A stretch of 64,000 nt of DNA from assembly GCF_021347895.1 (NCBI RefSeq), contig NC_067117.1, positions 17,207,858-17,271,857 on the forward strand. The letters are read 5' to 3'. Positions 40,301-53,406 of this stretch are shown piece by piece (within the stretch, counting starts at the first letter, position 1; the number at the start of each line of letters is the position of its first letter). The DNA comes from Acanthochromis polyacanthus. Its lineage: Eukaryota; Chordata; Actinopteri; Pomacentridae. The position numbers were made by a program, and so were the translations under genes. The notes beneath the pieces were generated by a model that saw only the letters and a program-made list of their open reading frames with translations, was not told where the DNA came from and searched no databases.

Positions 40301-43300
40301 CTGCTGTTGTTGGCCACTGGAGGGCGAACTGAGTCAGTTCTAGTGGGAGGATCACAGCAGAGGGACAGACGGTGCATCCTGTATGTGGCTGGCACAGCTG
40401 TATTACTGCAATCATCAGCTAAATACCAGTCTGAACCTCATTTGTTAAGTCAACGGAAAATGTTCCTTTGAATTTACGTAAATGGATCTCTTTGCTCCAG
40501 TTTAGACATTTTGAATTTGAGTTGTCAGACTAGTCATTGCTAAAACAAAGACAGGCAGGAAGGATGAGGTGCAGAGAGGAGATGGATGTGAGATTGATTT
40601 AAATCTGTTATATAATGAACTTTGCAGTCATGAGAGCAACCAGGACACTCAGAGTATTTTCCCACCGAATGGTTGCTTGATGCATCACCTGCTGGGGTTG
40701 GATCAAATTTTCTGACTGAAATCTTTTCTAAAACAGTTGGATAAATGAATAAACGCACGGGTGTCAGATATGTCGTGACTGTTTGATGAGACACGATGCT
40801 GTTTCATGTTCTTATTCCATTGCATGCTGTGCCGGTGATGTATCCTTGTATCTCATTGTCCGTGTGTGTGCACTTTTTGTTTGTATTGCTGTCACACCCA
40901 TGTCCCTCCTCAATGCCCTCAACCCATAGGAGGAGTATACTAACCCGCTGGAGCAGCACCTCACTGTGAGTACGCATCCCTCAGCAGCTCATACCATCTT
41001 TTCCACTTCACAGTCCTTCCCTTCCGTCACTCTCTAGCTGTTTTTGTGCCGTGGGAAGCCATTGCGTAATCCATTCAAATTAAGATAGAACCATAGCTTG
41101 CTGCAGCAGACAGACTTGTGTTGACGGAGTGAAGTTAGATCACGGTAGCTAGATTTTGCCGAAGAGCAGATGCTTCACACCAGTGGCAATTTAGCGTCTA
41201 CTTTTTGTAAAAATTCCCTTTACTTGAGTGATGTTACTGTTGTGTAGTACAACATCGATTTGTGTGTTGCAATGATGTATCCCTTCACCCTCAGGAAATG
41301 GCAAGCACTTTGGCTCAGAAACACCTGCGGTCCATCATCCTCAATGTGAGTATCAAGTCTGAAAGGCGAAGAATGAAATATTTGCGATAAAGTCGGCTGC
41401 ACCTCAGAACAAAGAGTCTGCTCTGTTGGATATTAAGCTTTCAAATGAGCTTCATTAAGCTTTAAGCTCTTCCCAGAGACTGTGTTTGCAACTAGTCAGA
41501 ATTGAAACTCCGGAAAACCTTCTATACGCAACATATTTCTGTTTATCCTCCCTTGAGATTATCCTGTGTTGGGCTTTGGTGATAGTTTCATCCCTGGGAC
41601 TGAGAGTTGGTCAGCATTTGGGGAATGCAAGGCTTTGCTCACTTGGAGAGCTGTGACACAGAACCAGCAAATGTGATACGACACCAAGTCCATGAAGTGG
41701 AACAGAATCTGCTCTGAAAATGATTCCTTTTGGCACTCGTCTGGAAGTGGCTGACTGAACTGGCTGCAAATGTCAGCGAGGAGGACGCTGCACTCCAACA
41801 TCCTGGAGCGGGGAAACGTCCTGGAGCTGCTCCAGCATTGTTTGCTCTGTTCACTGTTAATGAGACTTGCTTACCGGTTGGACAATAATGGTCCATTGTG
41901 GACTTTGAATGCAGTTCCATCCATTGCTACAATGACAACAGTGTCTATATTATCACCAGTTTGTTATGCTACATTGTTTTATCAGTCAATTTATGTTCCT
42001 TTTTGTTGCATTTGGTAATTGCATCAAACAACAAACGATACAATCAACACAATGTAATAAAATGTCATGCTTTTGATAGGGTGTAGCTTTGTTTTGCGCT
42101 GCTTGATGTGATGTGCTGTTTATGCACCATTTGCTGCCCACACAGGTTTCGCTCTAATCACAGGGCTCTTCTCTTCCAGCACGTTATCAGAGGAAATCGA
42201 CCAATCAAAGCAGAAATGGCACATCAGCTGTATGTTCTGCAGGTGCTGACCTTTAACCTTCTGGAAGAACGAATGATGACCAAAATGGATCCGAATGATC
42301 AGGTAGAAATATTCAATAATGATTTTGTAAGTTATTTCTATGCGGCCATGTAAATCTGTTATAATAGATTTGTGCACTGCTCGGTGCAATAAAACAGGTG
42401 CACGTAAAAGGAAATAAAGTGTAAGCAAACACTGGTTGTCTGTTTACGTGTATTTCTAGTTAATTGAATGGAAACAGTCTGCATCCTGAAAAAGAGTAAT
42501 AAGCAGTCTGCCTTCCAGCAGTGGAGAAACCGCTCTGTTAGATCTGCTTTAAGCGTAACAAGTGGACCAGAAAATTAAAGTTTCCCTGTTTTAGCTGAGC
42601 TTGTTTGCAGCCCCCCGCTCACCGCTGCTTCACCTGTCCTTTTTATGCTTGTGTTTGTTATTTTGCTGCTATAATGTTGACCTGGTGATGCTGATGTGCT
42701 TTTCATATGTTGACTTTTTATCCCAGGCTCAGAGAGACATCATTTTTGAGCTACGTAGAATTGCCTTTGATGGGGAAAATGACCCCACTGGTACAGAGAA
42801 GAGAAAGGCCATGTACACTAAGGACTACAAGATGCTGGGCTTCACTGTGAGTCTTCACTGCTGATTTTAATCTTGTAAAGGCAATAGTTATAAAAGTAAT
42901 TGTATAAATAGATTCATGTAGAGGTACATTTTTTGTTCACCGTCTGCTGACTCACGTTGTCTCCGTTTTAAATGCAGAACCATGTGAACCCAGCCATGGA
43001 CTTCACCCAGACTCCTCCAGGGATGCTGGCTCTGGACAACATGCTGTATCTGGCCAAGGTTCACCAGGACACGTACATCAGGGTTAGTGTTGGCCTCAGG
43101 CAGGACTTTACTCGGTTCACGGAGCCGGAAAAGTCGGCTTCACCTAATGCGCCCCTCCACTCTTGACAGATTGTCCTGGAAAACAGCAGCAGAGAGGATA
43201 AGCACGAGTGTCCCTTTGGCCGCTGCGCCATTGAACTTACTCGAATGCTGTGTGAGATACTCCAGGTTGGAGAACTGCGTAAGTAGCTTAGTGTGTAGCT

Positions 43301-46300
43301 GTCGTACTTTGGAGAGTGCCATGTCATTGTGACACAGTGCTCATTACTTCAGAGCAGGATGGCGTGAGAAAGAAAAATGCCCCTCTCATGCCAGGGTTTT
43401 CATTTTAGAACTGAAGTCTTTTTTTTCTTCTTTGTGTAGCTAATGAAGGCTGCAATGATTATCACCCCATGTTCTTCACTCATGACCGGGCGTGGGAGGA
43501 GTTCTTCTGTGTGTGCATTCAGCTGCTCAATAAAACCTGGAAGGAGATGAGAGCCACAGCTGAAGACTTCAACAAGGTCTGACATTAGAACCGTCTGACA
43601 TTACGTATTTGATAACATTTGCTGCCTTAAACCAGCTTTCACTGTGCGGTGTGTAAGCCTTCTAACGCAAACCTCATAGAAGTTAAGCCATATATGTTGA
43701 ACTGTAATTTTTTTTCTAATGCTGCAAACCTAAAAGTACAACCAAGATGATGACCTTTGCAAACAAACTGATGCAGAACAAAATGCCGCCTTTGAACTTG
43801 TTTGTATTTGCTGCAGCAATGCCACAAAACACTATAAAGTCGAAAAGGACTAATAAAAATCGCAAATTTCACTAAAACACAAGAATATGCAGAATTTTCA
43901 AACTTGAATACGGATCATTTTAAGACTGAATGCTTCCTTAACCCTCATAACCCAAATCAGTCTGTGGGTGTTTTTGCTCCCGTCACATTTTCAGTGACCG
44001 TGGCCTCGGTGTTCACTGCAATATAAAGTCTTTCATCTCTATGGCAACGGCACAACCATAGCTAGAAATAACAGAGCTCAGTGTGCAGGATCACATAGTT
44101 GCAATGCCGTAAATCATAAAAAGAATAGAGAAAAGTTGATTTTTTTATTTTTATTACTTAGTTCTTCAAAAATTGAAAAATGCTAGACAGGCTCTACATG
44201 CTACAGATATGTTACTGCTTACATTTTTGATTTGACACCATGCTTATGTGCTCTCTGCTCTGTGTGAACACAGTCTACAGTTCACACAAATAGTTGCTGA
44301 ACTTTATGGCACGTTAATGTTAGTAGCAAACAGGGTTTTTTTTGTCAACTTTTTGAAAGAGATATGTAGACTACAGACTACATTTGATGAAAAATTAGAG
44401 TTGTAAGTTTGGATTTGCTTAAATTTGTCACAAGGACGGCACCTCAGACATGATTAGTTCAAGGTTAATGGAAAGGTGAAAATTTGACAATTCTTTGAGT
44501 AGTTCCAGTTTCTGGCTCTAATAAATGGTGCACTTTTTGGTACTTTTGCATTTTCTGCAACGTGCTTTTCAAACCTGCCTGTAGGCTTTTGGTGTTAAGA
44601 AGGTTAAAGTAAATCATATTCAAGTTAAATTGAGATTACACATGGTGATTAGTTGTTGCACAAATATACTTGTGAACTCTACTGACTTTGGTGATTTGTC
44701 CACTTGGACCACCACAAATTTTACATTTTTTTGGTGAAATCAGACTTTTGTTGTTGAAATATGACATCGCTTTTGACAGATGTTTTATGTTGAATTTATT
44801 TCATCGACTCAAATACAAAACTGAGTGCAAATGTCACCATATGTTTCCAGTCAAGTAATGTTGAGTAGGTGTGTTGGTTACAGTAGGTGATCCTCATTAC
44901 CAAATCCTCACCATCTGTCCAGTTTGCACGGTTTTCCCAGTATGAGCACAGGAGATGTCAGGCTTCTCACTGGCACACATTGCTGCTCTAACGGCTATGT
45001 GACTGAGCAGCTCACTGGAGCAGACAGCCTAAAGGTTTTCGGTTTCTTCAATAATGCATGACAATTACTACTTACCTAGACATTCGATGAAATGAACACG
45101 GGAACATGAAACCATTTGCTGTGTTTTAAATATTGATGCTTTAGGAAAAGTCAAAAGATGTCTGCCAGCAGACCGAGTCTCTGAATGGAAAAATGAGGGT
45201 TATGGGGAATTTGACTTTAATAATATTCATGGCTCATTAAAAATCAATGCAGCTAATCAGAAAATATGACCAGTGACAGAATACTGCAGCTCTTGTCTCT
45301 TCACAGTTTGAAATCATCTTTTCTCCCCTCACCAGGTGATGCAGGTGGTTCGTGAGCAAATCACCAGAGCTCTGGCGATGAAGCCGTCGTCCATCGACCA
45401 GCTGAAGAATAAACTGCGAGGCCTCAACTATTCAGAGATTCTGCGCCTGCGACAGTCAGAACGAATGAGCCAGGATGACTTCCAGTCTCCACCAATCATG
45501 TCAGTCTGCGTCTCTGCTGCCTCTCATTCCGATGTTAAAGTAGAGTTTTAACATTTTAGGCATTTCTAGAATTTCCCACAGACTTCAGCAGTCTAGTTTT
45601 GATAAAACCTGTAGAGTATTACTCATTCTGCATGTTTAATGTTTTACTCTTTTCTGAGCAATAGACTATACTGCAGCTTTAATGAGTTCAGATCAGGACT
45701 CTGCTTTGCCCCTATAATAGTAAATTCTACATTATTTTACACATGTGCTTGTTCTTGTTGCTCATGCCTTGTTTGTGCTGCAGTGAGCTGCGGGAGAGGA
45801 TTCAACCCGAGATCTTGGAGCTCATCAAGCAACAGCGACTCAACCGGCTGTGTGAGGGAAGCTGCTTCCGTAAACTGGGGAACCGCCGAAGGCAAGGTAC
45901 ATCCAGCCTCAGTACGATCGCTTTGCGTCGTCCTGCTGAAGGACTACTGCTGCTGTTGTCTGACACCTAAACACTGTGTTCAATGCCTTTTTTGTAGAGA
46001 AGTTTTGGTTCTGCAGACTCTCTCTGAATCACAAAGTGCTGCACTACGGGGACTTGGATGAGTCACCTCAGGGTGAAGTGCCTTTTGAGCTCCTCAGTGA
46101 CAAGAGTAAGACACTTTGAAAACCTTTATTTCTCCAAGTGGCTGTTTCTCCCCGTTATTACATGTTTCATAACACACATGCATTGACACTGCCACTGAAA
46201 GGCGACATTGCATCTGTCAGGAGGCTGGCCTTAATAAATTTCTGTAATTATTTGTTTATTTCTTCTCCGTTCCTTGAAGTCCCCGTCTCAGATATCAAGT

Positions 46301-48464
46301 CTGTGGTGACAGGGAAAGACTGCCCTCATATGAAGGAGAAAAGTGCTCTAAAACAAAACAAGGTCGTATCATTTTCATTTAGTTTTTTTATTAGCATTCT
46401 AGTCACGTAGCCGTTCTTTCATTCTTTGCTGTGTCTCTGTGTAGGAAATGCATGTTTAACCTGTCATTGTGTTCTCTCAGGAGGTGCTGGAGTTGGCCTT
46501 CTCTGTCCTCTATGATCCTGATGAAACGCTCAATTTTGTTGCACCCAATAAATATGAGGTAAGCCGATACATACACAATAAGGCGTTTTTATTCATGCCT
46601 GCTATTACACAAGGGTTTCCTGTGTGGACGTCAGCATGCAACCCGAAGGCAGTAGGGCAGATGCTCGACAGTATTGTGCATTTCTGGAAAACGTAAATGA
46701 CAGTCTGCTACACGTGTGACGCAAACTAAAAAGTAGAATAACGACAAGTACGCACTGCTCACAGCTGTCTGCATGCAGAGGGGCTTCACTCAAAACTTAA
46801 GCCTTAAAGTTGCACCGAGCATTGTTTTTATATGAACAGTGAGTCAAATTGTTACGTGTAATGTGAAAGGGGTCGCTTATGTGACAAACCTGGAAAGAAT
46901 TCGCGGCATTTTATCGTATTTGTCACTTCATTGCTACATCAGCAGCTTCACTGTTTTGGCTCAGTATCGCTGCTCTCATCATCCTCATCTGGAAGAGCAG
47001 CAGGCAGCTGCATCACAGAAAAAGCTATAAACATTTTTTCTGCATGCTAGCTTTCCAACACCAAACAGCAGACAGACAAACTTAGTAACCAGCTGGTGAA
47101 CACAGCGAAGTGTTTAGCTGCTAAAGAGCCAGATATTTCCCTCAGGAATTGGTGTGAAGAGAGCAGAATGTGAGTGAATATTTTGACTCCCATTTGCCAG
47201 GTGGCCAGAAACATCTCCAACTCAATTCCAAATGTTGTTTAGTGTTTGGCACGTATGTAAATTGTCAACACATTTGCCATATCAACTTTAGGAGGTGATA
47301 AAATGTTAATGTTGTGTTTACAGCTTGTTTTGCTGCACCCCAGGGGAGCCAAGAAAAATCAATTAACCCCTTAACACTCACCGGCCTGAATGTGGGCCAA
47401 GAGAAAATTCTGCTGCTGTATTTTGAAAGGCGTCAGCCCAGTCTGTATAATCAGGGGTGTAAACCATTTTAAGATGTCAATACTGCAGCAGCAGCAGCAG
47501 TTCCTTACATTGTAATTACACTGCAGAATGGTAGTTTTTTCTGATGTCTATAGGGACACATTATCAAGGAGTCACTGTGTGCTTTACGCTATTTCCATCA
47601 TAAGATGAGGTAAGAATGAGATGAGGTGTGCCTTATTACTCCCCCAGTGGAATCATTTACAGTATTACTGCAGCATAGGATGATAGTGCAACCATGCAAA
47701 GAACATCTGTAGAAAATATTTTCATAGCACCGATTCATCCATATGTGAACATTCAGCTGTTGAACACAATCCTCTAGATGTGGAAAATAATAATATTGCA
47801 CATATCCGTAGTACTGCACATTCTTTTATGAGTACAAAAATACTCGTGTTGCACAGATTCTTGTACATGTAGGAACATTTATGATGCACAAAGTTTTTAA
47901 AAGTACAAACTACTGTAGAATCCTAACTGTCCGATGAGCAAAATTCTTCCAAACTTTCAGGCTTTTTATTGCAGTGAAACAGAGGTGAATATTCAGCTGT
48001 TAACAATAGTAATAATTATGTTTACACTGAGGAGCATGGTTTGAGTATTTTTTTTGTGTAACTATCAACGAAAGGGCAAATAGCTGCTCAGTCAGAAACC
48101 GACAAATGTAGTTTCAGATGCGATGCTTGCATAATCCTGGGCGACCAAATGAGCAAACGTAAGTGCAACTTGTTGGACAGAATCTCTTTCGCTGAGCTGC
48201 TATGAGGCCAGTTATGACACAGCATTCATGGACGTTCCTTTGTGTTTCTGGGCTTATGTGCAGTATTGCATCTGGACTGATGGGCTGTGTGCGCTGCTGG
48301 GCAGGGAGATGGGCAGTGACCTGACACGCAGCGACCTAGATACTCTCATCAGCATGGAGATGAAGCTCCGCCTCCTCGACCTTGAGAACATCACGATTCC
48401 TGAAGCGCCACCTCCTGTGCCGAAGGAGCCTAGCTCGTATAACTTCACCTACAACTACAGCTGA
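33086..48464 (+). CDS. elmo2: Engulfment and cell motility protein 2
   Basis: ELMO2 binds DOCK family exchange factors at the plasma membrane to activate Rac in migration and phagocytosis. Coding exons: 33086-33163, 33525-33565, 35524-35596, 35683-35733, 36475-36644, 37438-37537, 38071-38222, 39109-39187, 40930-40965, 41295-41345, 42180-42302, 42727-42846, 42978-43082, 43170-43278, 43440-43576, 45336-45499, 45784-45896, 45998-46105, 46280-46362, 46481-46558, 48264-48464 (stop TGA). All phases close; 723 residues with the 36-nt exon at 40930, 711 without (human 720). The order is N-terminal GTPase-binding/ARM-like region, ELMO domain (about 310-490, [16 protein letters not shown]), PH domain (about 555-680, WYCRL-like FWFCRL and [12 protein letters not shown]), then the proline-rich PPPVPKEP tail that contacts DOCK SH3. 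[18 protein letters not shown] and KAPEDRRQ favour ELMO2 over ELMO1. The ATG exon begins at acceptor 33065. Confidence 0.96.
33700..34100. repeat. Possible dispersed repeat in elmo2 intron
   Basis: The phrases CAGACTGTATAGAACAGGTGG near 33719 and CCACTGAGGGCCACCAGGTG near 33790 resemble a dispersed teleost repeat I have seen in other fish loci. I see no terminal repeats. Recognition is from memory of the family only. Confidence 0.3.
34268..34312. repeat. (AT)n microsatellite
   Basis: About 22 AT units in an elmo2 intron. Confidence 0.95.
36690..37381. mobile_element. TTAA-type element, copy A (left end eroded)
   Basis: It shares blocks in the same order with the element at 43938: CATCTCTATGG near 36767, CAGTATGGCATAGTTAT-like, CATGATTAGTTCAA near 37279, and a right end CTGAGGGTTAA at 37371-37381. 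The copies are in the same orientation and well diverged. It lies between the elmo2 exons at 36475 and 37438. The left boundary is approximate. Confidence 0.55.
40930..40965 (+). other. elmo2: elmo2 36-nt in-frame exon absent from the common human form
   Basis: Acceptor CCCATAG and donor GTGAGT bound 12 codons, [12 protein letters not shown], in phase 0 on both sides. It would be inserted after KAPEDRRQ (residues 249-260). The canonical human ELMO2 sequence goes straight from that motif to DMANAFAQ. Likely a regulated cassette. Confidence 0.65.
43938..44607. mobile_element. TTAA-bounded (piggyBac-like) nonautonomous element, copy B
   Basis: Starts TTAACCCTCATAACCCAAA and ends with the imperfect inverse TTTGGTGTTAAGAAGGTTAA. 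TTAA at both edges is the target duplication of piggyBac elements. 670 bp, no coding capacity. It lies in the elmo2 intron after the exon ending at 43576. The diverged sister copy is at about 36690-37381. Confidence 0.65.
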
Positions 48465-51460
48465 GATGTGTGTGTGTGCGTGCGCGCGTGTTTGCTATGC
48501 ATGTATGTGTTTGTCAAGGATGAGCATACTCGATCTTTTGATGAATTTTGCTGCAATTGTGTTCACCGGACAAGACTACTTCGATTTTTTTTTTTTTTTT
48601 AACATTACAGAACCTTGGAGACTTTGCTCTGTCTGTGTTTGTGATGCCGTGTGGTTGCCAGATAGGAGAAATGTGTTTTATAGCTGCACAGGCAGGTCAG
48701 AGGTCAGGGTTCAGTGCAGAGTGTTTATCCTGGAGCTGCTAGAGATGCAGCGGGCGAATCTTTTTTTTTTCCGAAAAGTCTCCAGGCAGCGTCCCGATTT
48801 GTGTTCCCCGTTCGCAGATTTAAAGGTGCAAAAGAATGTGGATGAAAAGATCGAAATCTGTAAGGGAACTTTGACTCAAGTATAGTTCAGTCAAATTGAG
48901 GCTTAATTGATCAGTTGAGGCATGTGTCTGGTCTCCATGGCAACTAAAAATGAAGTAGCCACCATTTCAGTTGTGATGCTGCGTTCGCTTCGACACTGCT
49001 GCCCCTCCATGTGTACAGCTGTACGATGCAGTCTGATCAGCTCTACACTCTGTTCCCCACTGCAGCCTCAGTGATGGTAGGATTTCTCTTTGGAATTCAG
49101 TGATTAAAAGGACGGAAAATATGACAGACTTGTAATGTAAGTAAGTCATACATGGAAAATAGCAGGTAGTAAGGAAGCACATTCTTTGCTTCTGTTTGTA
49201 ATATTATGTTTTTTTCATGAGTATCGTAGATGGGAGAGAAAAGTGTGTTAATAGTGATAAACTGTTTGAGCTATTAAATGTTAGAAAACTGTGAAAAATG
49301 TCAATCTCCATTTTCCAGAGGCCAAATCATAATGTTGAAAAAGCTTGTTTGACAAAAACCAAAAAAATAAGTAAGTTTCCTACTATGAAAACCCACAAAA
49401 CCAGCAAATAGTAATATTTGAGGAGGCATTTTTAAAAAAAAAAAAAAGTGCCATAAAATCTGATCAACCAAGTGTTTGTCTGTTTTTTTTTCTTTTGCAA
49501 ATGTACTGTCAGTCACTAATCAATTAATCTGCTATTTTTCAGCTCCAAGAAAGTGTTCGTACGTATATATTTGTTAGTTTACTCAACATTGATGCTGCTT
49601 CTTTGACTCACTTCCCTCCTCAGACCTTCTCCATAATTTGTCATACAGTGTGAACATACTGTATATACCCCACTGGATTAATGAAGTTGTTCAAGTGTGT
49701 GAGAATCCTTAAAGGTACCCTCGCCCACTATCGGTGTCTGTAAGTGTGTGTCTGTGTGTATGTGCAGATTTTGTTCATGTATACGTTGAGGGATTTAAGG
49801 AATGATATTTCATGAGCTCGCTGCTCGTTAAGATCGGGGCTTGAGGCTCCGACATCCAACACTTAAAAAAGACATGAGTGATAGGAGCTTGTTTGAATCA
49901 TAGTCACTGCATTGCCTTATCAGTCATACATTCGCTACGTGTCAGTATCATTTCTAAGCAGCATATTAAACACATGGCAGCACACTATATGAGGCAGTTG
50001 TAGCTGATATGGATAGATGGAGGTGTAATGTTGATATGTGATTTTTTTTTTTAAAGACAACTATTATGTTATACCGTGTTACAAAACATTTCTTGTTGCT
50101 TCTGATGGTTAATAGTTGTTAAGAAATGTATTAATAAACTCTACAAATATACCAAAATCAGCTACAACTACATTATATTGAATCAGCCATGTATTGTTTA
50201 TATACTGCTTATAAGGTAAATGCTAACTTTGGTTTGATTTACACTCAAATGTGTTTGGGAGGCTCATACTGTAGTGTGGTACAGAGGCTTTGTTCAAAAG
50301 AAACTTGGCTTGACAGTGAATACTGCCCTTGGTCTTTGAATTAATTACCAGATTTGAAGCTTGGTTTCGAACATTTTGTCACACTGTGCAAACGCAAACA
50401 GGACAAAAGAGCAGCTCTGTTGGCGATATTTGGTTTACGTGCCAGAAACACACAATCCTGGAAGCAGGTCAAAAACACAGTGACATCTAGTGCTGCTCAT
50501 GGATCATATAGAGATGTTACTTCTAGTACTATTGCTTGATGTCATTTCTTATCTCCACAGTTATTGGTTCTAAACTTTGTCCTGTTGACTTCTAAACCAG
50601 TACTAATCACTGCTGTCATTTATTAATGCAGAATAGAATTATATTTTTGTAAATGATTGTACAATTTTATCAGTTATGAAGAGAATGGGTATTGAACTAA
50701 CGTAGCATTTTCACTTCGCATCACTGTACAGTACGTTCAGCACGCTCATTTCACTTTTTTTAAAGTGTCCTGCGCATTTTCATATCATGAGCACCATTTA
50801 GGAACCGCTCACTCCAGCACCTGAATATGATGTCAGCGTTGATGTAATAATGAAAATTGCCATTGCTGTTTGTGAAAAGAAATGCAGTCAGTATTTGTTT
50901 TTTTCTTCTTATGTTTGGATTTCAATGTTAAAGTAGTTTTAACCTGTTAAAAACTTTTAAAAAATATTTTTGAGGGTGAACCTGAGAGTTCAGTTCACTG
51001 CAACTTAAAAAAAATTCACACACAATCTAAATAATACATGACAAATTCTTTCTTGGTGTGCTTGTGTTTTGCATATTTGCATGTCTTTTCTTAAGCTGCA
51101 GTGCTTGGAGTTCTCAGGGTCGCTTTATTAATTTGTATTCCAGTAAGTCACTGAACCATTAACCTGTTTTCAGAAATCGGCTGCAGCTAGAACAGATCAG
51201 TAATCACAATAAACCACAGAGAGTAATTCCTGCGTTGGATGTACTAACAGTATGACTTGAAGTTTTTGCATCTGACACTCTTTTACATGACTTGCTACAC
51301 TATTTATTTACACTTGGTAGTGATAGGTAAAATGACAGAATGACAAAAAACACTAAATATAGTATACATATAGATCATTGTATGTATATACAGTATTGTG
51401 TTGCCTTATTGAAGAAATGTATTATGTTTTGTGTGAATAAATACAAAGTCTAACTACTGC
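48465..51460 (+). other. elmo2: elmo2 3' UTR (long)
   Basis: No other gene is seen between the elmo2 stop at 48464 and the first well-placed poly(A) signal. It is AT-rich with T runs. An internal earlier end is possible. Confidence 0.5.
51436..51441 (+). terminator. elmo2: elmo2 poly(A) signal
   Basis: AATAAA followed within 35 bases by a GT-rich stretch (AGTGTGTTTCTACTG). This would make a 3' UTR of about 3 kb. Confidence 0.5.
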
Positions 51461-52000
51461 TTAAAGTGTGTTTCTACTGACTTTGTCTCATTGAGGGACC
51501 AATCAGTCTTTTTTTTCACCCACTTAATGTAAATTTGAAGTAGATTCAAAAATGCAGTTGAAAGTTAATAAGTAAAAATGTAATAATAACTTAAAGTGGT
51601 TTAAGCTTCATATATTCTGTGTCTTTTCCCAACAGAAAAGATACATGTGTACTGAGAAAGGTATTAGTTGGCGCAAATGTTCCTCTGGCCTTAAAGATAT
51701 TCCTCTGGGAGTCAGTCGTAACAAATAGGAGGCAAAATCCTTTGACCTTGTTGTTTGTTCAGCGCAAAAAAATTAATCCTGAAGTTCACTTAAAGCTATT
51801 AGGCTTTATCAATTTGACTCAGACAAATCAATGGCTCAAATTAGTGAAGTCTTTGTAGAGCAAAAACAGCCCAGCATGAAAACACTTTGTGGAAATGCAA
51901 GGAGGGGTTTTTATAGGAAAAAGACAGCCAGGGTGGAAGCAAACAACTCGATTTGACTCGCTCAGACTGCTGAAGGCTTACATTAACAGCTTTCAAAGAT

Positions 52001-52300
52001 GGTAGTGTCTACAGCCTGTGGCCTACGGATACCGCACTTTCCATTTGCCAGACAGATACGGACCCGTATGCGAGTCTCGCGAGTCAAGAAGCTGCTAACC
52101 ACTGCAAACTGTTGAAAGGTAAGCAAAGGTTAGGGTTAGGTTTAGGGTCCGTACCTGTAGTACCGACGCTACGGGTCCGTACCTCTAGCGTCTACTGGGA
52201 GTCACGTGACCAGATCTCGCGTATCTGATTGGCAAATGGCAAGTGCCGTATCCGTAGGCCACAGGGCTATGGGTACGGGTCCGTACCTCTAGCAACTACC
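52001..52300. mobile_element. 300-bp long-inverted-repeat MITE with telomere-like core
   Basis: The left arm GGTAGTGTCTACAGCCTGTG, then GCCTACGGATACCGCACTTT and CCATTTGCCA, is matched in inverse by the right arm ending AGCAACTACC at 52300. The left arm has lost about 20 bases that the right keeps. The centre holds TTAGGGTTAGGTTTAGGG, repeats of GGTCCGTACCT and a GTCTCGCGAGTC palindrome. No coding capacity. It sits between the convergent elmo2 and lrrn2. Confidence 0.7.
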
Positions 52301-53174
52301 AATCATGTAAGTGAGGGATCATCACTTTCACTATCGAGGAATGTGCATGTTGGAATGAGAATATAGTTCTAAAACATCTTGCAAAAACGTAGAAACCTGG
52401 CTTAGCTTCACTTAACCCTGTTGCTCAGTTCCACGTCTTATCCAGCAGGGGACACACTGTGTCCTGGTTACTGAGCCACTTACTCGGATGTCCTGAGCTA
52501 TTATTCAATTCATTCACGCTGCGGAGCAACAATAACTGCATACCGATAAGGAAGGAGATGAACCTGCAGTAGAATCAGTATATTGAAATTTTTATATAGA
52601 GTTTGGTTTGAAATCTATCATCATTGCTATGTTTCATCTCCTTATTTGAAATATAACGAAATCCAGGTGGTGGGTGCAAAAATGGAAATAAACAGTAATA
52701 TAGAGGAAATGAAAAAGATTTTATTGTATTGTATATAGCTCAAAATAGAATTTAACACAATCACTTTAAGATCACTTTTATTTTTGAAACAGAATGTGGG
52801 ACGTTAGGTGGGGAATCTGAATGAGAATACCGTGTATGTTCTGCAAGATGGACAACCCAGTCCAACGTACTGAAAGCGAAGCAAAGGGGTTGTTTACATC
52901 AATCACTTTGACTTACAAAGTCCAAACAAGCAGAAGTTTCATTCAGTATCAGTCTTAAGACAGACTTACATCTGCTTGGAGAAAGTATGGTTCAGTCTGT
53001 GGAACATGTAGACAGTAAACATGACAAAACCCTGGAGATCTGAGCTGCTCACCTCTGTAAATATCTGTCCTTGGATTGACTCAGGCTCTCTTTAGTTTCA
53101 GTCCAGTGATCATCGGCAGCTCAGTTGTTTCTCCTGTGTTCACTCACTGTGCAGCAGGAGTCTGATTGTCCAGT

Positions 53175-53180
53175 TTTATT
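53175..53180 (-). terminator. lrrn2: lrrn2 poly(A) signal candidate
   Basis: AATAAA on the minus strand about 230 bases beyond the lrrn2 stop. Further minus-strand AATAAA occur at 52777-52782 and 52720-52725, so a longer 3' UTR is possible. Confidence 0.4.
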
Positions 53181-53406
53181 TCCCTGGTTAGGGGTTAGGC
53201 ATTCTGTACAACACATCTTAACACAGAAACAAAGTCAATATATACTTTATACTGTATATAAAATAAATACAAATCTCTTTCTACACCGACGCTGTCATCT
53301 GCGATTCCTCTCTTCTTGGTGTGATTAACAAAGTGTACATTTGACATTTTGCATGTATGTATGTGTGTCAGTGTTCCTTGTCTGCATTTGAATGTGCACA
53401 ATTATC

